Source: Chitinophaga sp. S165 (lineage in GTDB: Bacteria; Bacteroidota; Bacteroidia; Chitinophagales; Chitinophagaceae). From it: a stretch of 64,000 nt of DNA. Positions 44,283 through 53,972 of this stretch are shown piece after piece. Both the position numbers and the translations under genes were made by a program. The notes below the pieces were generated by a model. It had not been told where the DNA came from and did not search any database. It was given only the letters and a program-made list of their open reading frames with translations. The stretch spans positions 2,104,991 through 2,168,990 of the forward strand of contig NZ_QGTG01000001.1 of assembly GCF_003182155.1 (NCBI RefSeq). The letters run 5' to 3'. Within the stretch, counting starts at the first letter, position 1, and each line of letters begins with the position of its first letter.

Positions 44283-45983
44283 ATGCGTACGACTTTGGTT
44301 CTACTGGCTATAACCCTTGCCAGCACAACTTATGCCCAGCAACCTACCCGAAATGATGCTTATCATTATCAAGTTAAAAAAAGTGTCACAGCCACTCACG
44401 GCGCTGTTGTATCGGCACATCCGCTTGCCAGTCAGGCAGGCCTGCAGATGTTACAGCAGGGCGGTAATGCAGTAGATGCTGCTATAGCTACACAGTTCGC
44501 GCTGGCCGTAGTATATCCTGCTGCCGGCAACCTGGGTGGAGGCGGATTCCTGATCGCGCATCTTAAAGATGGGAAAAACCTGGCCATCGACTACAGGGAG
44601 AAAGCGCCTGCGGCCGCTTCCCGGGACATGTATCTTGATAAGTCGGGCAATGCCAATACAACACTCAGTCAGGAAGGCCATCTTGCAGCGGGCGTACCCG
44701 GTACTGTAGCCGGTATCTTCGCATCTCTGCCTTATGCAAAGCTGACCATTCAGCAGCTGATAGCGCCTGCTATTACGCTGGCCGAAAAAGGATTTGCCAT
44801 TACCGAAAGAGAGGCGAAAAGCCTGAACAGTCAGCAGGCATTGTTCAGTAAACTCAATACTAAGCCCAATGTTTTTGTAAGGACCAGGACCTGGAAAGCA
44901 GGCGATACTTTGCTGCAAAAAGATCTTGCCGCTACCTTGAAAAGGATCAGGGACAACGGTCGTGCAGGCTTTTATGAAGGAGAGACTGCTGCACTCATTG
45001 TTGCAGAAATGAAACGTGGTAAAGGACTGATGACGACAGCCGATCTGAAAGCATATGAAGCAAAGGAGAGAACTGCTGTTTCATTCCCTTATAAAAGCTA
45101 CCGGATCGTTACCATGCCCTTACCTTCCAGCGGTGGCATAGCGCTGCAGCAGATGCTGGGCATGGTGGAAAAATATCCATTGGCCTCCTGGGGCTTCCAC
45201 TCCGTGAACGCTATGCACGTGATGATAGAAGCGGAACGCCGCGCCTATGCCGACCGTGCTGAGTACTTAGGCGATCCTGACTTTGTAAAGGTGCCCGTAA
45301 AACAGCTCACATCGCCTGCTTATCTGCAATCGCGTATGGAAGATTATGATCCGCATCATGCCGGTTCCAGCGATACAACAGGTGCAGGTAAAGTATATTA
45401 CGAAAGCGACGAAACCACGCATCTTTCTGTGATGGATAATGAAGGTAATGCCGTTGCTGTTACTACTACGCTTAACGGCGGTTATGGCAGCAAAGTAGTA
45501 GTGGGTGGCGCGGGCTTTTTCCTGAACAATGAAATGGACGATTTCAGCGTAAAACCTGGTGTACCAAACATGTACGGCCTTGTAGGAAATGAGGCGAACG
45601 CCGTAGCTCCGGGTAAAAGGATGCTAAGCTCTATGACGCCTACGATCGTGCTGAAGAAAGATAAACCTTATATTGTAGCTGGTACGCCAGGCGGTTCTAC
45701 CATTATCACTTCCGTGTTCCAGACGGTGCTCAACATACTTGAATTTAACCTTCCGACACAACAGGCGGTAGACGCGCCGAAGTTCCATCACCAATGGTGG
45801 CCTGACCAGGTAGATGTGGAAGAAGACTTTGACGAAGCGCCTTTACAGGGTTTACGGCAGATGGGATATAAGATCGTTCCTCACAGCCCTATAGGCCGTA
45901 CAGAGGTTATTAAAGTAAATGATAAAGGACAATTAGAAGCGGCGGGTGATAAACGTGGTGACGACAGCGCTGCTGGTTATTAA
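44283..45983 (+). CDS. ggt: Gamma-glutamyltransferase
   Basis: The product is 566 aa from ATG 44283; a TTG at 44262 would add seven residues. It has a signal peptide (MRTTLVLLAITLASTTYA|Q), the large-subunit start AVVSAHPLASQAGLQMLQQG and the autocleavage/nucleophile Thr in DETTHLSVMDN. GGSTIITSVFQTVLN and the substrate-binding GGYGSKVVVGG region follow. The proenzyme splits itself into two subunits that hydrolyse or transfer the gamma-glutamyl group of glutathione in the periplasm. It is followed closely by a DinB-like gene. Confidence 0.92.
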   Translation: MRTTLVLLAITLASTTYAQQPTRNDAYHYQVKKSVTATHGAVVSAHPLASQAGLQMLQQGGNAVDAAIATQFALAVVYPAAGNLGGGGFLIAHLKDGKNLAIDYREKAPAAASRDMYLDKSGNANTTLSQEGHLAAGVPGTVAGIFASLPYAKLTIQQLIAPAITLAEKGFAITEREAKSLNSQQALFSKLNTKPNVFVRTRTWKAGDTLLQKDLAATLKRIRDNGRAGFYEGETAALIVAEMKRGKGLMTTADLKAYEAKERTAVSFPYKSYRIVTMPLPSSGGIALQQMLGMVEKYPLASWGFHSVNAMHVMIEAERRAYADRAEYLGDPDFVKVPVKQLTSPAYLQSRMEDYDPHHAGSSDTTGAGKVYYESDETTHLSVMDNEGNAVAVTTTLNGGYGSKVVVGGAGFFLNNEMDDFSVKPGVPNMYGLVGNEANAVAPGKRMLSSMTPTIVLKKDKPYIVAGTPGGSTIITSVFQTVLNILEFNLPTQQAVDAPKFHHQWWPDQVDVEEDFDEAPLQGLRQMGYKIVPHSPIGRTEVIKVNDKGQLEAAGDKRGDDSAAGY

Positions 45984-46003
45984 TCTTCATTATACTTACT
46001 TTT

Positions 46004-46537
46004 ATGATCGCACAAATATTTCTGGATAGTGTGCTGAAACGATTTGCATACTATAAGTCACTCGGAGATAAAACACTGGCGGAGCTAAGCGGCGAAGAGC
46101 TGCACTGGCAACCGGAGGGAGAACCTAACAGCATTTACCTCATCATCAAACATATGAGTGGTAATATGCATTCCCGCTGGACAGACTTCCTTACGTCCGA
46201 CGGCGAAAAGCCCTGGCGCAACAGGGATATCGAATTTGAAGACGACAGATCATCCGCAGAAGAGATCATACAGCTATGGGAAAGCGGCTGGAAATGTATG
46301 CTGGACGCTATTGGCGCATTACAGGCAGATGACCTGGAAAAGACCGTTCATATCCGCAGCGAGCCGCATATTGTGCTGGATGCCATTAACAGGCAGCTAA
46401 GCCATATCCCTTATCATGTAGGACAAATTGTGTACATTGGTAAAATGATCAAAAAGAGTGACTGGAAAAGTCTGTCCATTCCTAAGGGACAATCGCAGGA
46501 CTTTAACCGGGACATGTTCGGAAAAAAACAACAATAG
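46004..46537 (+). CDS. DUF1572-type DinB-superfamily protein
   Basis: The 177-aa protein matches the DUF1572 group of DinB-like four-helix bundles: LGDKTLAELSGEELHWQPE, IIKHMSGNMHSRWTDF and RQLSHIPYHVGQIVYIGKMI. The His residues of KHMSGN, LSHIPYH and the HSRW region fall at the metal positions of the superfamily. It is soluble, with no signal peptide. A thiol-cofactor or detoxification role is possible; nothing in the neighbourhood fixes it. It starts 20 bases after ggt. Confidence 0.83.
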   Translation: MIAQIFLDSVLKRFAYYKSLGDKTLAELSGEELHWQPEGEPNSIYLIIKHMSGNMHSRWTDFLTSDGEKPWRNRDIEFEDDRSSAEEIIQLWESGWKCMLDAIGALQADDLEKTVHIRSEPHIVLDAINRQLSHIPYHVGQIVYIGKMIKKSDWKSLSIPKGQSQDFNRDMFGKKQQ

Positions 46538-46538
46538 T

Positions 46539-46967
46539 ATGAAGAGCAGATTACAGGCCATCACATTCGCAGCTATACTCGCCCTTGCTTTCGGTGCATG
46601 TAACAGCGGCCGTACCAACGACCTGCTGATACACAAGAAATGGCGGGTATATGATGTGGTGATCCCACCGGGAACGGCCTATGACATTACACAGATCAAC
46701 CAGGCCACAGAACTGAAGAGAGGATATTATACCAACGTGTTCTACCAGTTCCTCGACAATAACCTGTTCATTGCCACGATCGATAACAAACCCGATTCGG
46801 GCAAGTATAAATTATTGAGCAATGGCAAGGTTATTTCCGTAACAGCTGCCAACGGACTACGGTCGTCAGAAAACCTTGTAACTGTTGTAAACCTGGATGC
46901 GACGCACTTTGACATGAAAGTGAAGTCGGGTGATTATTACTTCATACTGAAAACGAAAGCCGAATAA
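46539..46967 (+). CDS. Small lipoprotein, lipocalin-like
   Basis: The product is 142 aa from ATG 46539, one base after the preceding stop. It has a lipoprotein signal (LALAFGAC) and a beta-rich body with HKKWRVYDVVIPPG and a repeated Lys/Asn-strand pattern resembling the lipocalin-like domains of Bacteroidota lipoproteins. A longer ORF beginning at 46458 would overlap the DinB-like gene and lack a signal peptide at its start, so I reject it. Function unknown. Confidence 0.72.
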   Translation: MKSRLQAITFAAILALAFGACNSGRTNDLLIHKKWRVYDVVIPPGTAYDITQINQATELKRGYYTNVFYQFLDNNLFIATIDNKPDSGKYKLLSNGKVISVTAANGLRSSENLVTVVNLDATHFDMKVKSGDYYFILKTKAE

Positions 46968-47008
46968 CAGGCTGCGTCTTACAACGGGCGCAACGGGGCT
47001 ACTGCAAC

Positions 47009-48055
47009 ATGGAAGTACAATATACACATACAACGCCTGCCGGCAAAACAAGTATTTCCGGAAAAGAATATCTCTTCTTTTCCGGATTTTCTTATCTGGG
47101 CTTACATGCGCTTCCTGCCTTTAAGGAATTGCTGAAACAGGGCATTGATGAATATGGAAGCACATTCATTTCTTCCCGTATTGCCAATGTACGCCTGCAC
47201 CTGTACGAAGAGCTGGAGCACGCATTGGCAGTCTTACAACATCAACAGGCAGCAGCTACTTTCTCGTCGGGCTTTCTGGCTTCACAGGCAGCGGTGCAAT
47301 ATGCCGCGACCCGGGGCCAGTTGTTATATGCGCCTTCCACTCATCCAGCATTGTGGACGGGACAACCACTTATTCCAAAAGAAGACTGGGCTACCTGGGC
47401 TGCAGCAACGGTGAGTAAGATCAACACACATCCTGATCATAGTTTCGTGGTCGTCACCGACAGTGTAAACCCGCTTACAAGCACCATCAATGACTTTTCC
47501 TGGCTACAGCAGGTGCAGAAGCAGGTATTGGTCCTTATTGATGATGCGCATGGTATCGGGGTGATCGGAGCTGAAGGGAATGGCATTGCAGATATACTGC
47601 CGCAACACCCGCCGGTACATTACCTGCTATCGGCCTCTCTGGCCAAAGCATATAGTGCAGAGGGAGGCGTAGTGTCAGGACATGCTGCGGATATTGCGGC
47701 CATTAAAAGACTGCCATTATTTACCGGCGCCACGCCTATAATGCCGGCTAATGCATGGGCTTTCCTGCAAAGTTTCTCCCTGCACAAAACGCAAAGAAAA
47801 TTGTTACGGGAACGTATTAGTTATTTTGAGGCCCTGACGGGAAATATAGGATATTTGCACAACCCCTTCCACCTCCCCGTATTCCTTCTGAAGGATAGTA
47901 CGGGGATTGAAAAATATCTGCTGGAGCATGATATCATGATCTCTTCTTTTGGTTATCCCAATCCGGATAGCCCTCCCGTGAACAGGATCATTGTTTCTGC
48001 CCATCATTCGGAAGAGGACCTGTATGTACTTCAGAAACTACTCACAAACAGATAA
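47009..48055 (+). CDS. AONS/KBL-like PLP-dependent enzyme (short form)
   Basis: This 348-aa fold-type I enzyme of the alpha-oxoamine synthase group has the early motif FSGFSYLGLHALPAF, the region GSTFISSRIANVRLHLYEELE, the PLP-binding Asp-His in IDDAHGIGVIG and the Schiff-base Lys in LLSASLAKAYSAEGG. It is about 40 residues shorter than 8-amino-7-oxononanoate synthase, and the usual SMDGD segment reads VNPLTSTINDF, so its activity may differ (biotin synthesis is not supported by any neighbour). It is probably a class I/II aminotransferase-family synthase of unknown substrate. The next gene begins two bases after its stop. Confidence 0.74.
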   Translation: MEVQYTHTTPAGKTSISGKEYLFFSGFSYLGLHALPAFKELLKQGIDEYGSTFISSRIANVRLHLYEELEHALAVLQHQQAAATFSSGFLASQAAVQYAATRGQLLYAPSTHPALWTGQPLIPKEDWATWAAATVSKINTHPDHSFVVVTDSVNPLTSTINDFSWLQQVQKQVLVLIDDAHGIGVIGAEGNGIADILPQHPPVHYLLSASLAKAYSAEGGVVSGHAADIAAIKRLPLFTGATPIMPANAWAFLQSFSLHKTQRKLLRERISYFEALTGNIGYLHNPFHLPVFLLKDSTGIEKYLLEHDIMISSFGYPNPDSPPVNRIIVSAHHSEEDLYVLQKLLTNR

Positions 48056-48057
48056 AT

Positions 48058-48936
48058 ATGTTACTGAAAAAGATTCCCATGCTGCTTTCCTGCAGCCTGT
48101 TGTTATTAACCGCCAAAGCCCAGCAACAACCCCAGGAAAAATCTTCCCTGCTTTGGGAAATATCCGGCAAGGGCCTGCAAAGCCCTTCGTGGCTGTACGG
48201 TACGATACATGCCATTTGTCCGCAGGACCTTCACCTCTCTTCCGCCACTCTTGACGCCGTGAAACAATCCAAATCGCTGTACCTGGAGGTGAACATTGAC
48301 GATAAGGAGGAGATCGGCCGTTTGCAAAGGGCGGTACTGATGCCCGAGTCTTACTCTTTCAAATCCCTTTTTGCTGAGAATGACTACATTAGATTATCCG
48401 CCTGGTTCCGGGATTCGCTTAAAATAGAACTGGCGCAGCTGGACAGGTTAAAGCCCCTGGTGATCTATTCCATCATGATCAGGAAGTTCTTTGCCACGAC
48501 CTGTGACGCTCCTGCGTCGACAGAAGGTGAGTTTATCAAACTCGCCAAAGCACAACAGCTGCCTGTAAAAGGACTGGAAACGGCGCTTGAACAGGTGTCC
48601 CTTTTTGACAGCATTCCTGATACGGAAGAAGCTGCAATGATACTTAAGGCGGTGACTGATACGGCGAGATCCGTACGCTTATACAACCAGATGATGACGG
48701 CTTACAAACACGGCGATATACAATCATTGTACAACCTGGTCAATGAAACGGAAGATATGACCAACTACAGGGAGTTGCTGCTGGACAACCGTAACCGCAA
48801 CTGGACGGGCATCATTGCCAGCGAAGCCGGTAAGGCCTCCACTTTCTTCGCCGTAGGCGCTGGCCATCTGGGTGGAAACATGGGGGTTATTGAGCTACTA
48901 CGCAAACAGGGATATACTGTTAAACCTGTGCTATAA
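48058..48936 (+). CDS. TraB/GumN family protein, exported
   Basis: The 292-aa product has a signal peptide (to about 21, AKA|Q) and the TraB/GumN hallmarks SPSWLYGTIHAICPQDL (GTIH, a putative metal site) and FFAVGAGHLGGNMGVIELL (GAGHL). The fold is related to EreA/Tiki peptidases, so a metalloprotease activity is inferred. It starts two bases after the AONS-like gene, with which it may share a transcript. Confidence 0.82.
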   Translation: MLLKKIPMLLSCSLLLLTAKAQQQPQEKSSLLWEISGKGLQSPSWLYGTIHAICPQDLHLSSATLDAVKQSKSLYLEVNIDDKEEIGRLQRAVLMPESYSFKSLFAENDYIRLSAWFRDSLKIELAQLDRLKPLVIYSIMIRKFFATTCDAPASTEGEFIKLAKAQQLPVKGLETALEQVSLFDSIPDTEEAAMILKAVTDTARSVRLYNQMMTAYKHGDIQSLYNLVNETEDMTNYRELLLDNRNRNWTGIIASEAGKASTFFAVGAGHLGGNMGVIELLRKQGYTVKPVL

Positions 48937-49056
48937 TTAGCGTACTTACAGACGATACCCGGCAGTTCTGCGTTCTCTTATAGTTCTATCAAGTAATTCA
49001 ACTATTTTTGCCGGATTAAATCTCGCCGTCTGAAAAAAGTACGTAAAATAATAACT

Positions 49057-52000
49057 GTGATCTTCCTGAGTTTACTGGGGCTTGTCATCCTGATAGGCGT
49101 CCTGGTGAACATTCCGGTGGTCCAGAACTTCCTGGTACATCAAGCTACCGAACGCCTGTCTGAACAACTGAGGACCAAAGTAGAGATCGAACATGTCAAC
49201 ATCCGGCTGTTTAACAGTCTCCGGCTGGAAGGCACGCTGATCGAAGACAGGCACAAAGATACCCTGCTCTATGCCCGTGTACTGCAACTGCGTATTACCG
49301 ACTGGTTCTTTTTCCAGGACAAACCCGTTATAAAATTCATCGGCCTGGAAGATGCGGACGTGAACCTGGTACGCCACCGGAATGACTCTGTGTGGAACTA
49401 TCAGTTCATCATAGATGAATTCAGCGCTCCGCCGGATACCACCAGGAAACCCCAAAAAGGCAGTGGCGGCGTTGCTTTCGATCTGCGCAAGACCGATCTG
49501 CGCAACGTTCGCATTAACCAGATAGACGCCTGGATCGGAGAAGATATGCGTGTGGCAGCTAAACGCATTTACGTAGATGCTAAAAATATTGATCTCAATC
49601 AGCATAATATTGATATCCAGGAGATGACGCTGGATAAACCTACGTTTATCATTTCCCGGTACCCTGCCTCTCCCCTTCGTAAGAAACGGCCAGCACCACC
49701 TGCGGCGCCACTCACGGATACTGCTGCTATTCCGGCACTTCGCTGGAATAGCGCTAACTGGAAACTGCTGGTGAAAGAGATGTCCATTAAGGACGGCACT
49801 TTCGGCGTGGATGACCTGGAAGATCCCACTCCCGTGCAGGCGGGCCACTTTGCCCCAAATCATATCCGGTTTAACAGTATCGACCTTTCCTTGTCCAATA
49901 CCAGCCTGGTAAAAGACAGCATACTGGGAGACCTGACCATGAACACGAAAGAGCGGAGCGGTTTTGAAGTGAAAAAGCTGACAGCAAGGTTTAAGATGTC
50001 GCCGGTAGAAATGGAGTTCTCACATATGGACCTCCTCACCAACCGGAGCCACCTGCGGGATTATTATACGATGCAGTATGCCGATATCAGCGACATGAAC
50101 GGCTATGTGGACGAGGTATACATGCGGGCGCATATTGTGAACAGCACCCTGCATTCTGACGACATCGCTTATTTCGCACCGGAACTATCTGACTGGAAAA
50201 GAGAAATTACGTTGAGCGGCGATGCCCGTGGTCCGGTAAGTAATCTGAAAGCAACCAACATTCAATTACAATCGGGCACTACTACCAGCCTGAAAGGGGG
50301 ACTGGAAATGCGGGGCCTTCCTGATATCAACGATACCTACATCGACTTTACCGCGGAGGAACTGCTCACTACAGGCGCCGACATCATCAGTATCGCTCCT
50401 GAAATGAAGAACATGGACCCGTTACAGCTGGACAGGCTCACCAACATCCGCTTTACAGGTACATTTACAGGGTTCGTTAATGACTTCGTGGCATATGGTA
50501 AATTCCAGACCAATCTGGGTAACCTGAACTCCGATATCAACTTCAAAACTAACAGGGATGTGCCGGTTTATTCAGGAAGCCTGACAACAGATGCTTTCAA
50601 CGTGGGCACACTGTTGAACGTACCGGAATTGTCCACCATTTCCCTCAGTGCTAAACTGAACGGAGAAGGTTTCAACTTTAAAACACTAAAGGCAGATGTA
50701 GATGCCGATGTACGGCAGATCACCCTGAACGGCTACGACTATACCAATATCAAGACAAAGGGAGACATGAACCGTAAGTTCTTCAACGGTTCACTCACTG
50801 TCAATGACCCGAACCTGGATATGGATTTTGCCGGTACGATCGATTTCAACGACAGCGTACCGGTGTTCGACTTTGATTCTGATATACGCCATGCGAACCT
50901 GAGATCCTTAAAGATGACGAGAGATTCCATTGTCATGCAGGCTAAAATGGCGCTCAACTTTGCAGGTGATAACATAGATAACTTCAACGGATCGGCCAGG
51001 GTATACAATGTATCGTTATTCAAAGATCAGCGCAGGCTGGAGTTTGACTCCCTCAACGTATCTACCCATTTGGAAAATAATGTGAAGGTACTGGCTATCC
51101 AGGGTAGTGAGATCGGCGGGTATGTGAAGGGGAACTATAGTTTTATGCAATTACCGGATGCATTCCGCCTGTTGCTGAACAAATACTATCCCAGCTACTT
51201 TCCCGATGCGCCCAAAGCCAATATTCAACAGGATTTCTCCTTTGCTTTTCAGCTGGGACAGGTCGATAAGCTGATCCGGGGCTTTTCAAAAGATATTTCC
51301 GGGTTTGACAATTCAACGGTAGAAGGCGCGCTGAATACTATCAGCGGTAACCTGGCCCTGAATGTCAATGTACCGCTGGCATCTTACAGGAACTATCATT
51401 TTGAGGGCCTTCAGCTAAAAAGCACGGGCACTTTCGATAAGATCGATATCAGTACCAGCATAACAAAAGTATCATCGGGCGACAGGGTATGGCTACAGCA
51501 TCCGCTCATCCTGGCCAATTCAGGACGTGATACGTCCTATATTAAGGTGGACCTGCAGGCGGTAGACTCCTCCTCACTGGATGGCTTTTATGCCAGGGTT
51601 ATAACTGTGGCGGATGGCGTGAAGGTAAGTTTCCTTAACAGCGCCTTTACCGTAAATGAACGGCAATGGAATGTTACGCCTGGTAATGAGATCTACTGGA
51701 GCAAGGACTTCCTGACCATCCATAACCTGCAGGTAACCAGGAATGAACAAAGTATTACGGTAGAAACAAATGAATTCAACCCGGATGAATCCAAGTTCAT
51801 TGTAAACCTGAAGAACCTGAACCTGTCTGATGTGATCCCATACCAGCTGACCAGCATGCGTATAGAGGGTTTCGCAAACGGTAACATCAATATATCAGAC
51901 CCTACACATAACCTGGACATTGAGTCGCTGATCACATTCAGTGAATTGCGTATCGACAATGATTCTATCGGTCTGGTAGCGTTTGAAGGCGGCTATAAAC

Positions 52001-53853
52001 AGGAAACAAGTGACGCCACCTTCTCGGTAAGGTCGGAAAATAAGGGTAAAAACTTCTTTGCTGAGGGGCTGGTAGGTGTTTCTGAAACCAATAACAGACT
52101 GGAAGCGAACGTTGAACTGAACGGTACATCGCTCAGTGTGCTGGACCGTTTTGTAAGCGATTATGTGACAGACCTGAAAGGGATGGTTTCGGGTAAACTG
52201 GCGATAGCCGGTACCACCAAACAGCCTTCGGTGCATGGGAACCTGCGGGCAGACAGTGTAGGCGTGAAAGTTTTGTACCTGGGTACGCATTATACGATCC
52301 CCCGTCTTAACCTGAACATAGACGATAATCTCATCGAGTTCGGAAACTTCTTTATCGTAGATAAGAATAACAGCCGGGCCACTGCCAGTGGTTATATTTC
52401 GCATGACCATTTCAATAACCTCAACTTTGACTTTGACGTTACCGCCCGCAATTTTGTGTTCCTGAATACGGGTGCGGCAGACAGCGATCTGTTTTACGGG
52501 AATGTTATTGCCGATGGTAAGGTTTATTTCTCAGGTCCGCTGAACGACCTGCAACTGCGTATACAGGCGAGGCCGGGCAGGACCACGCACTTCTATCTGC
52601 CATTGTCAGACAGTAAGGACATTGGCCGGTCAGATTACATCACGTTCAAGTCTTATGGGACCGAGATGAAAGATGACAAGAAGAAAAAGAAGGATAACGT
52701 AAAACTGAATGTGAAACTGGATATTACCGCTACTCCTGACGCGCAGATCGATGTGATCATGGACGCGGCCTCCGGTGATATGATCTCTGCAAACGGTACC
52801 GGTAACCTGCAGATCCAGGTGAATACAGAGGGCGACTTTAACATGTTCGGTAATTATGAGATCAATAACGGGTCTTATAACTTCACCCTGCAAAGACTTA
52901 CCAGCTGGAAGTTTGACATTGACAAGAACAGTTCCATTACCTGGAACGGAGATCCCACAGAAGCTAAAGTGGACATCCACGCCAAGTATCATCTGTCTAA
53001 AGTAAGTTTATACAACCTGGTGGGTAGTGCCTCTACGGCAGGCGATAAACTGGCTACCCGTACAGAAACGGTAGATATCCTTATCAACCTCCGGAATGAG
53101 CTGATGAAGCCGGATATCACTTATGAGATCAAACTGCCGGAAGTAGGCTCCCTTGCTTACGAAAGCGGTGTTGCTGCCAAACTGAGAGAGATCAACCAGG
53201 ACCAGAACAAGGCCCTGCAACAAATGGCTGGTTTGCTGCTATTCAACCAGTTCCTGCCGGAAGACCCTAACTCGGCCGGGGCAGCCAGCGTGACAACCAC
53301 AGGTAAGAATAGTGTGGGACAGGCGTTGAGTGCGCAGGCATCGGCAATTCTGAACAACATTACCGGCGCCCTGTTGAAGAACAGCGGTATTGGTATCAAT
53401 GTAAACTACAGGGCATATAATATTGGTAGCCAGGACAATGCATCCCTTGACCGTAACCAGGTAAGTGCGGGTGTAACCAGTAACCTTTATAATAACAGGA
53501 TCAGGTTGTATGTGGGCGGGGACTACGACTGGGGTAAGGCCAGTACATCTGCTAATGCCAATCGTTTTGCAGGTGACTTCCGGGCGGAGTATCTCTTGAC
53601 GCCGGAAGGCCGTCTCCGTATCAATGCCTTCAGTAAATCTGATTACGATGTATATAATCTTGTGAACCGTAACAAGGCGGGTCTGGGTATATCTTATGTA
53701 CGTGAATACAATAAGTTCTCTGAACTGTTCAACGAGCGTAACCGGCGGCGTTTAATTGATTCTTTCAGGAGGGCTGAATTTATCCGGCAGGAAGAAATTG
53801 AGCGGAAACAGCGTGAAAAGGAGGACAGTGTAAGGAGAAAAACCGAAGATTAA
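49057..53853 (+). CDS. TamB-like translocation/assembly module protein (DUF490), giant
   Basis: The 1598-aa product has one N-terminal membrane helix, long beta-rich AsmA/TamB-type repeats forming an extended periplasmic bridge, and a C-terminal DUF490 domain (NITGALLKNSGIGINVNYR, ending in a barrel-docking tail). TamB-like proteins carry lipids between membranes and assist outer-membrane protein assembly. The frame is open upstream to 48997 and contains a basic stretch (KKVRKIIT) before the GTG at 49057, with CTG at 49030 as the only plausible earlier start; that start would give the positive residues expected before a signal anchor. A -7-like TATTTTTG at 49003-49010 fits a start near 49030. 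The gene is convergent with ribBA across a 64-bp palindrome. Confidence 0.83.
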   Translation: MIFLSLLGLVILIGVLVNIPVVQNFLVHQATERLSEQLRTKVEIEHVNIRLFNSLRLEGTLIEDRHKDTLLYARVLQLRITDWFFFQDKPVIKFIGLEDADVNLVRHRNDSVWNYQFIIDEFSAPPDTTRKPQKGSGGVAFDLRKTDLRNVRINQIDAWIGEDMRVAAKRIYVDAKNIDLNQHNIDIQEMTLDKPTFIISRYPASPLRKKRPAPPAAPLTDTAAIPALRWNSANWKLLVKEMSIKDGTFGVDDLEDPTPVQAGHFAPNHIRFNSIDLSLSNTSLVKDSILGDLTMNTKERSGFEVKKLTARFKMSPVEMEFSHMDLLTNRSHLRDYYTMQYADISDMNGYVDEVYMRAHIVNSTLHSDDIAYFAPELSDWKREITLSGDARGPVSNLKATNIQLQSGTTTSLKGGLEMRGLPDINDTYIDFTAEELLTTGADIISIAPEMKNMDPLQLDRLTNIRFTGTFTGFVNDFVAYGKFQTNLGNLNSDINFKTNRDVPVYSGSLTTDAFNVGTLLNVPELSTISLSAKLNGEGFNFKTLKADVDADVRQITLNGYDYTNIKTKGDMNRKFFNGSLTVNDPNLDMDFAGTIDFNDSVPVFDFDSDIRHANLRSLKMTRDSIVMQAKMALNFAGDNIDNFNGSARVYNVSLFKDQRRLEFDSLNVSTHLENNVKVLAIQGSEIGGYVKGNYSFMQLPDAFRLLLNKYYPSYFPDAPKANIQQDFSFAFQLGQVDKLIRGFSKDISGFDNSTVEGALNTISGNLALNVNVPLASYRNYHFEGLQLKSTGTFDKIDISTSITKVSSGDRVWLQHPLILANSGRDTSYIKVDLQAVDSSSLDGFYARVITVADGVKVSFLNSAFTVNERQWNVTPGNEIYWSKDFLTIHNLQVTRNEQSITVETNEFNPDESKFIVNLKNLNLSDVIPYQLTSMRIEGFANGNINISDPTHNLDIESLITFSELRIDNDSIGLVAFEGGYKQETSDATFSVRSENKGKNFFAEGLVGVSETNNRLEANVELNGTSLSVLDRFVSDYVTDLKGMVSGKLAIAGTTKQPSVHGNLRADSVGVKVLYLGTHYTIPRLNLNIDDNLIEFGNFFIVDKNNSRATASGYISHDHFNNLNFDFDVTARNFVFLNTGAADSDLFYGNVIADGKVYFSGPLNDLQLRIQARPGRTTHFYLPLSDSKDIGRSDYITFKSYGTEMKDDKKKKKDNVKLNVKLDITATPDAQIDVIMDAASGDMISANGTGNLQIQVNTEGDFNMFGNYEINNGSYNFTLQRLTSWKFDIDKNSSITWNGDPTEAKVDIHAKYHLSKVSLYNLVGSASTAGDKLATRTETVDILINLRNELMKPDITYEIKLPEVGSLAYESGVAAKLREINQDQNKALQQMAGLLLFNQFLPEDPNSAGAASVTTTGKNSVGQALSAQASAILNNITGALLKNSGIGINVNYRAYNIGSQDNASLDRNQVSAGVTSNLYNNRIRLYVGGDYDWGKASTSANANRFAGDFRAEYLLTPEGRLRINAFSKSDYDVYNLVNRNKAGLGISYVREYNKFSELFNERNRRRLIDSFRRAEFIRQEEIERKQREKEDSVRRKTED

Positions 53854-53860
53854 GTGTCTT

Positions 53861-53904
53861 GCTTGTTCGACGCGTCTTCGACGCTTGTTCGACGCTTGTT
53901 CGAC
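53861..53904. repeat. Four tandem 11-bp repeats
   Basis: Units of 11 bp at 53861, 53872, 53883 and 53894 read GCTTGTTCGAC, GCGTCTTCGAC, GCTTGTTCGAC, GCTTGTTCGAC. The array starts 8 bases after the TamB-like stop and runs into the 64-bp palindrome, whose left arm begins at 53902. Confidence 0.85.
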
Positions 53905-53965
53905 CATGATATAAAAGAAAAAGGAATCAGTTCGAACTGATTCCTTTTTCTTTTATATCATGGTC
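53902..53965. terminator. Perfect 64-bp palindrome between convergent genes
   Basis: Bases 53902-53933 and 53934-53965 are exact reverse complements with no loop, centred on TTCGAA. The inner arms carry A-rich and T-rich blocks (AAAAGAAAAAGG / CCTTTTTCTTTT), so RNA from either strand would form a hairpin followed by T-rich sequence. It lies between the TamB-like and ribBA stops and is best read as a bidirectional terminator; the zero-base loop and length are unusual. Confidence 0.75.
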
Positions 53966-53972
53966 TGAAAGA

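Noticed and set aside
46458..46538. Upstream extension of the lipoprotein gene
   Set aside because: It overlaps the preceding gene and buries the signal peptide; ATG 46539 gives a clean lipobox.
49072..49863. 263-codon minus-strand ORF over the TamB-like gene
   Set aside because: It lies wholly within a long conserved coding frame on the other strand, with no family resemblance and a shadow-like composition.
53861..53904. CRISPR-like array
   Set aside because: Units are 11 bp, contiguous and without spacers; there are no cas genes.
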